From positions 5,973,865-6,037,864 of the forward strand of contig OY718806.1 in assembly GCA_963070105.1 (NCBI GenBank): a DNA stretch of 64,000 nt, read 5' to 3'. The stretch's first letter is position 1. Each line of letters opens with the position of its first letter. Under the pieces are notes generated by a model. That model saw only the letters and a list, made by a program, of their open reading frames with translations, had not been told where the DNA came from and made no database searches. This stretch comes from Litomosoides sigmodontis. Taxonomy: Eukaryota > Nematoda > Chromadorea > Rhabditida > Onchocercidae. The translations under genes were made by a program, and so were the position numbers. Of this stretch, positions 63,123 to 64,000 are shown piece after piece.

Positions 63123-64000
63123 AGATAGAGAGATACAACAAACAATGTAATACAAATGGTTCAGTGATTGGCTGCTGCGAAAACGTATTGCCTTTATTAC
63201 AACATATCGCTAGGGGCGGAGCGCATTTAGTAAAAATAGGTGCGGACGTTTAACGGTGCGCCAATCGCTTCAGCAGAAGGAGACGGTAGCAATGAGGAGA
63301 GGAGGAGAAGAATGATTTGAAATGGTTAGGTTAGAATCGATAGAACTGGAATAGATTAAATTGATTAGAATGGAATTGGATAAGGACGGCGGTCAATAGG
63401 TCTTTGGCGCAGATCAGTCGTTGAAAGCGACTAATTAGCAAGATAACAACCTCATCTGTTTGTTGCATCACTAAAATAATTTCATTCGTTTTATTCTTGT
63501 TTATTATTTTGTGATTATTTGAATTATCTGTAGGTCAGCCTGTCACAGCAATACAATAGAAATATTAATCCATAATTGTCTAAATTATTCATTTTTTATT
63601 TATTATATTCTTTACTCGTTTTCAAATCAAAGGTTTTGAAACGAAAATTGCCACTGAGTTAGGCGGAAAAAAAATGATAACGAAGAAGTAGAGCAGATTG
63701 ATTATTTCCTATCAAGCCATCACTCCATCATATCAGAGGTTGGATTGGTTTCACAGATTTCAAAAAGAAAAAAACGGAATATTAAGAATGCAGACATCAT
63801 AGATTAGTCTTTCAATATATTAAAGTAGTAGCATCAGCAAACTGGTGTAAATCATACATTAATAGAAAATTCCACTGCGAATTTATTTTTATATAAAATA
63901 ACTAGATCATGTTGTTCTGCAAGATAAATATAGGCTTTTTAATGAGGGAACGTGGAAATTTGTGAATAATCCAAGATCAGAGTCGGAAATTGTTGAAGCA
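63123..64000. other. Right-hand flank
   Basis: AT-rich sequence with a GGA/GAG-rich patch near 63.28-63.31 kb. No exon or RNA gene was recognised. It is probably upstream regulatory DNA of fkh-2 or the end of a gene outside the window. Confidence 0.4.

Noticed and set aside
62713..63253. Val/Cys-rich and His/Thr-rich frames of 64-142 residues
   Set aside because: Produced by the TG/CA dinucleotide repeat. Only the short spliced segment at 62761-62859 has exon-like borders.

Overview
The window is nuclear DNA of a nematode, most likely a filarial (spirurid clade III) worm. It is AT-rich. Genes are split into short exons by mostly small introns. Several start codons lie only 0-27 bases after a pyrimidine-rich 3' splice site, as expected for spliced-leader trans-splicing. 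Every recognisable protein is metazoan, and several look closest to C. elegans proteins. No bacterial-style operon, CRISPR array, rRNA, viral gene or transposase was recognised. All exon structures were spliced by hand from GT/AG sites, frame continuity and family knowledge, so ends are good but some internal junctions are provisional.

Layout, left to right: a secreted lipocalin-like protein (-, 1685-4941); a fragmentary multi-pass membrane gene and a 31-bp minisatellite (6.7-7.8 kb); a USP7/MATH-33 deubiquitinase (-, 7856-15096); a repeat-rich stretch (15.3-16.6 kb); the planar-cell-polarity protein Van Gogh (-, 17728-20330); an ankyrin-DHHC palmitoyltransferase (+, 22106-26063) convergent with the Golgi GTPase ARL1 (-, 26209-27674); a divergent Rab GTPase (-, 28858-30792); a secreted protein built of three cysteine modules that I do not recognise (+, 32797-35518); a secreted protein with two chitin-binding type-2 domains (-, 36903-39479); a delta-12/omega-3 fatty acid desaturase (-, 41652-45369); a small one-TM protein resembling complex I subunit NDUFC2 (-, 46620-47960); two tandem LanC-like genes (+, 48526-51146 and 51489-54000); a gene-poor 6.3 kb; and a FoxG/FKH-2 forkhead factor (-, 60369-62591).

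The genes do not form one pathway. Two themes recur. One is secretory traffic and membrane proteins (ARL1, Rab, DHHC enzyme, Van Gogh, desaturase). The other is secreted nematode proteins (lipocalin, chitin-binding protein, cysteine-module protein). The least ordinary items are: the exactly duplicated LanC-like pair with identical exon phases and intact zinc ligands; the Rab whose catalytic Gln is Met and whose Cys pair is not at the C-terminus; the three-module secreted protein with an internal furin-type site; and near-identical sequence in two successive introns of the palmitoyltransferase gene.
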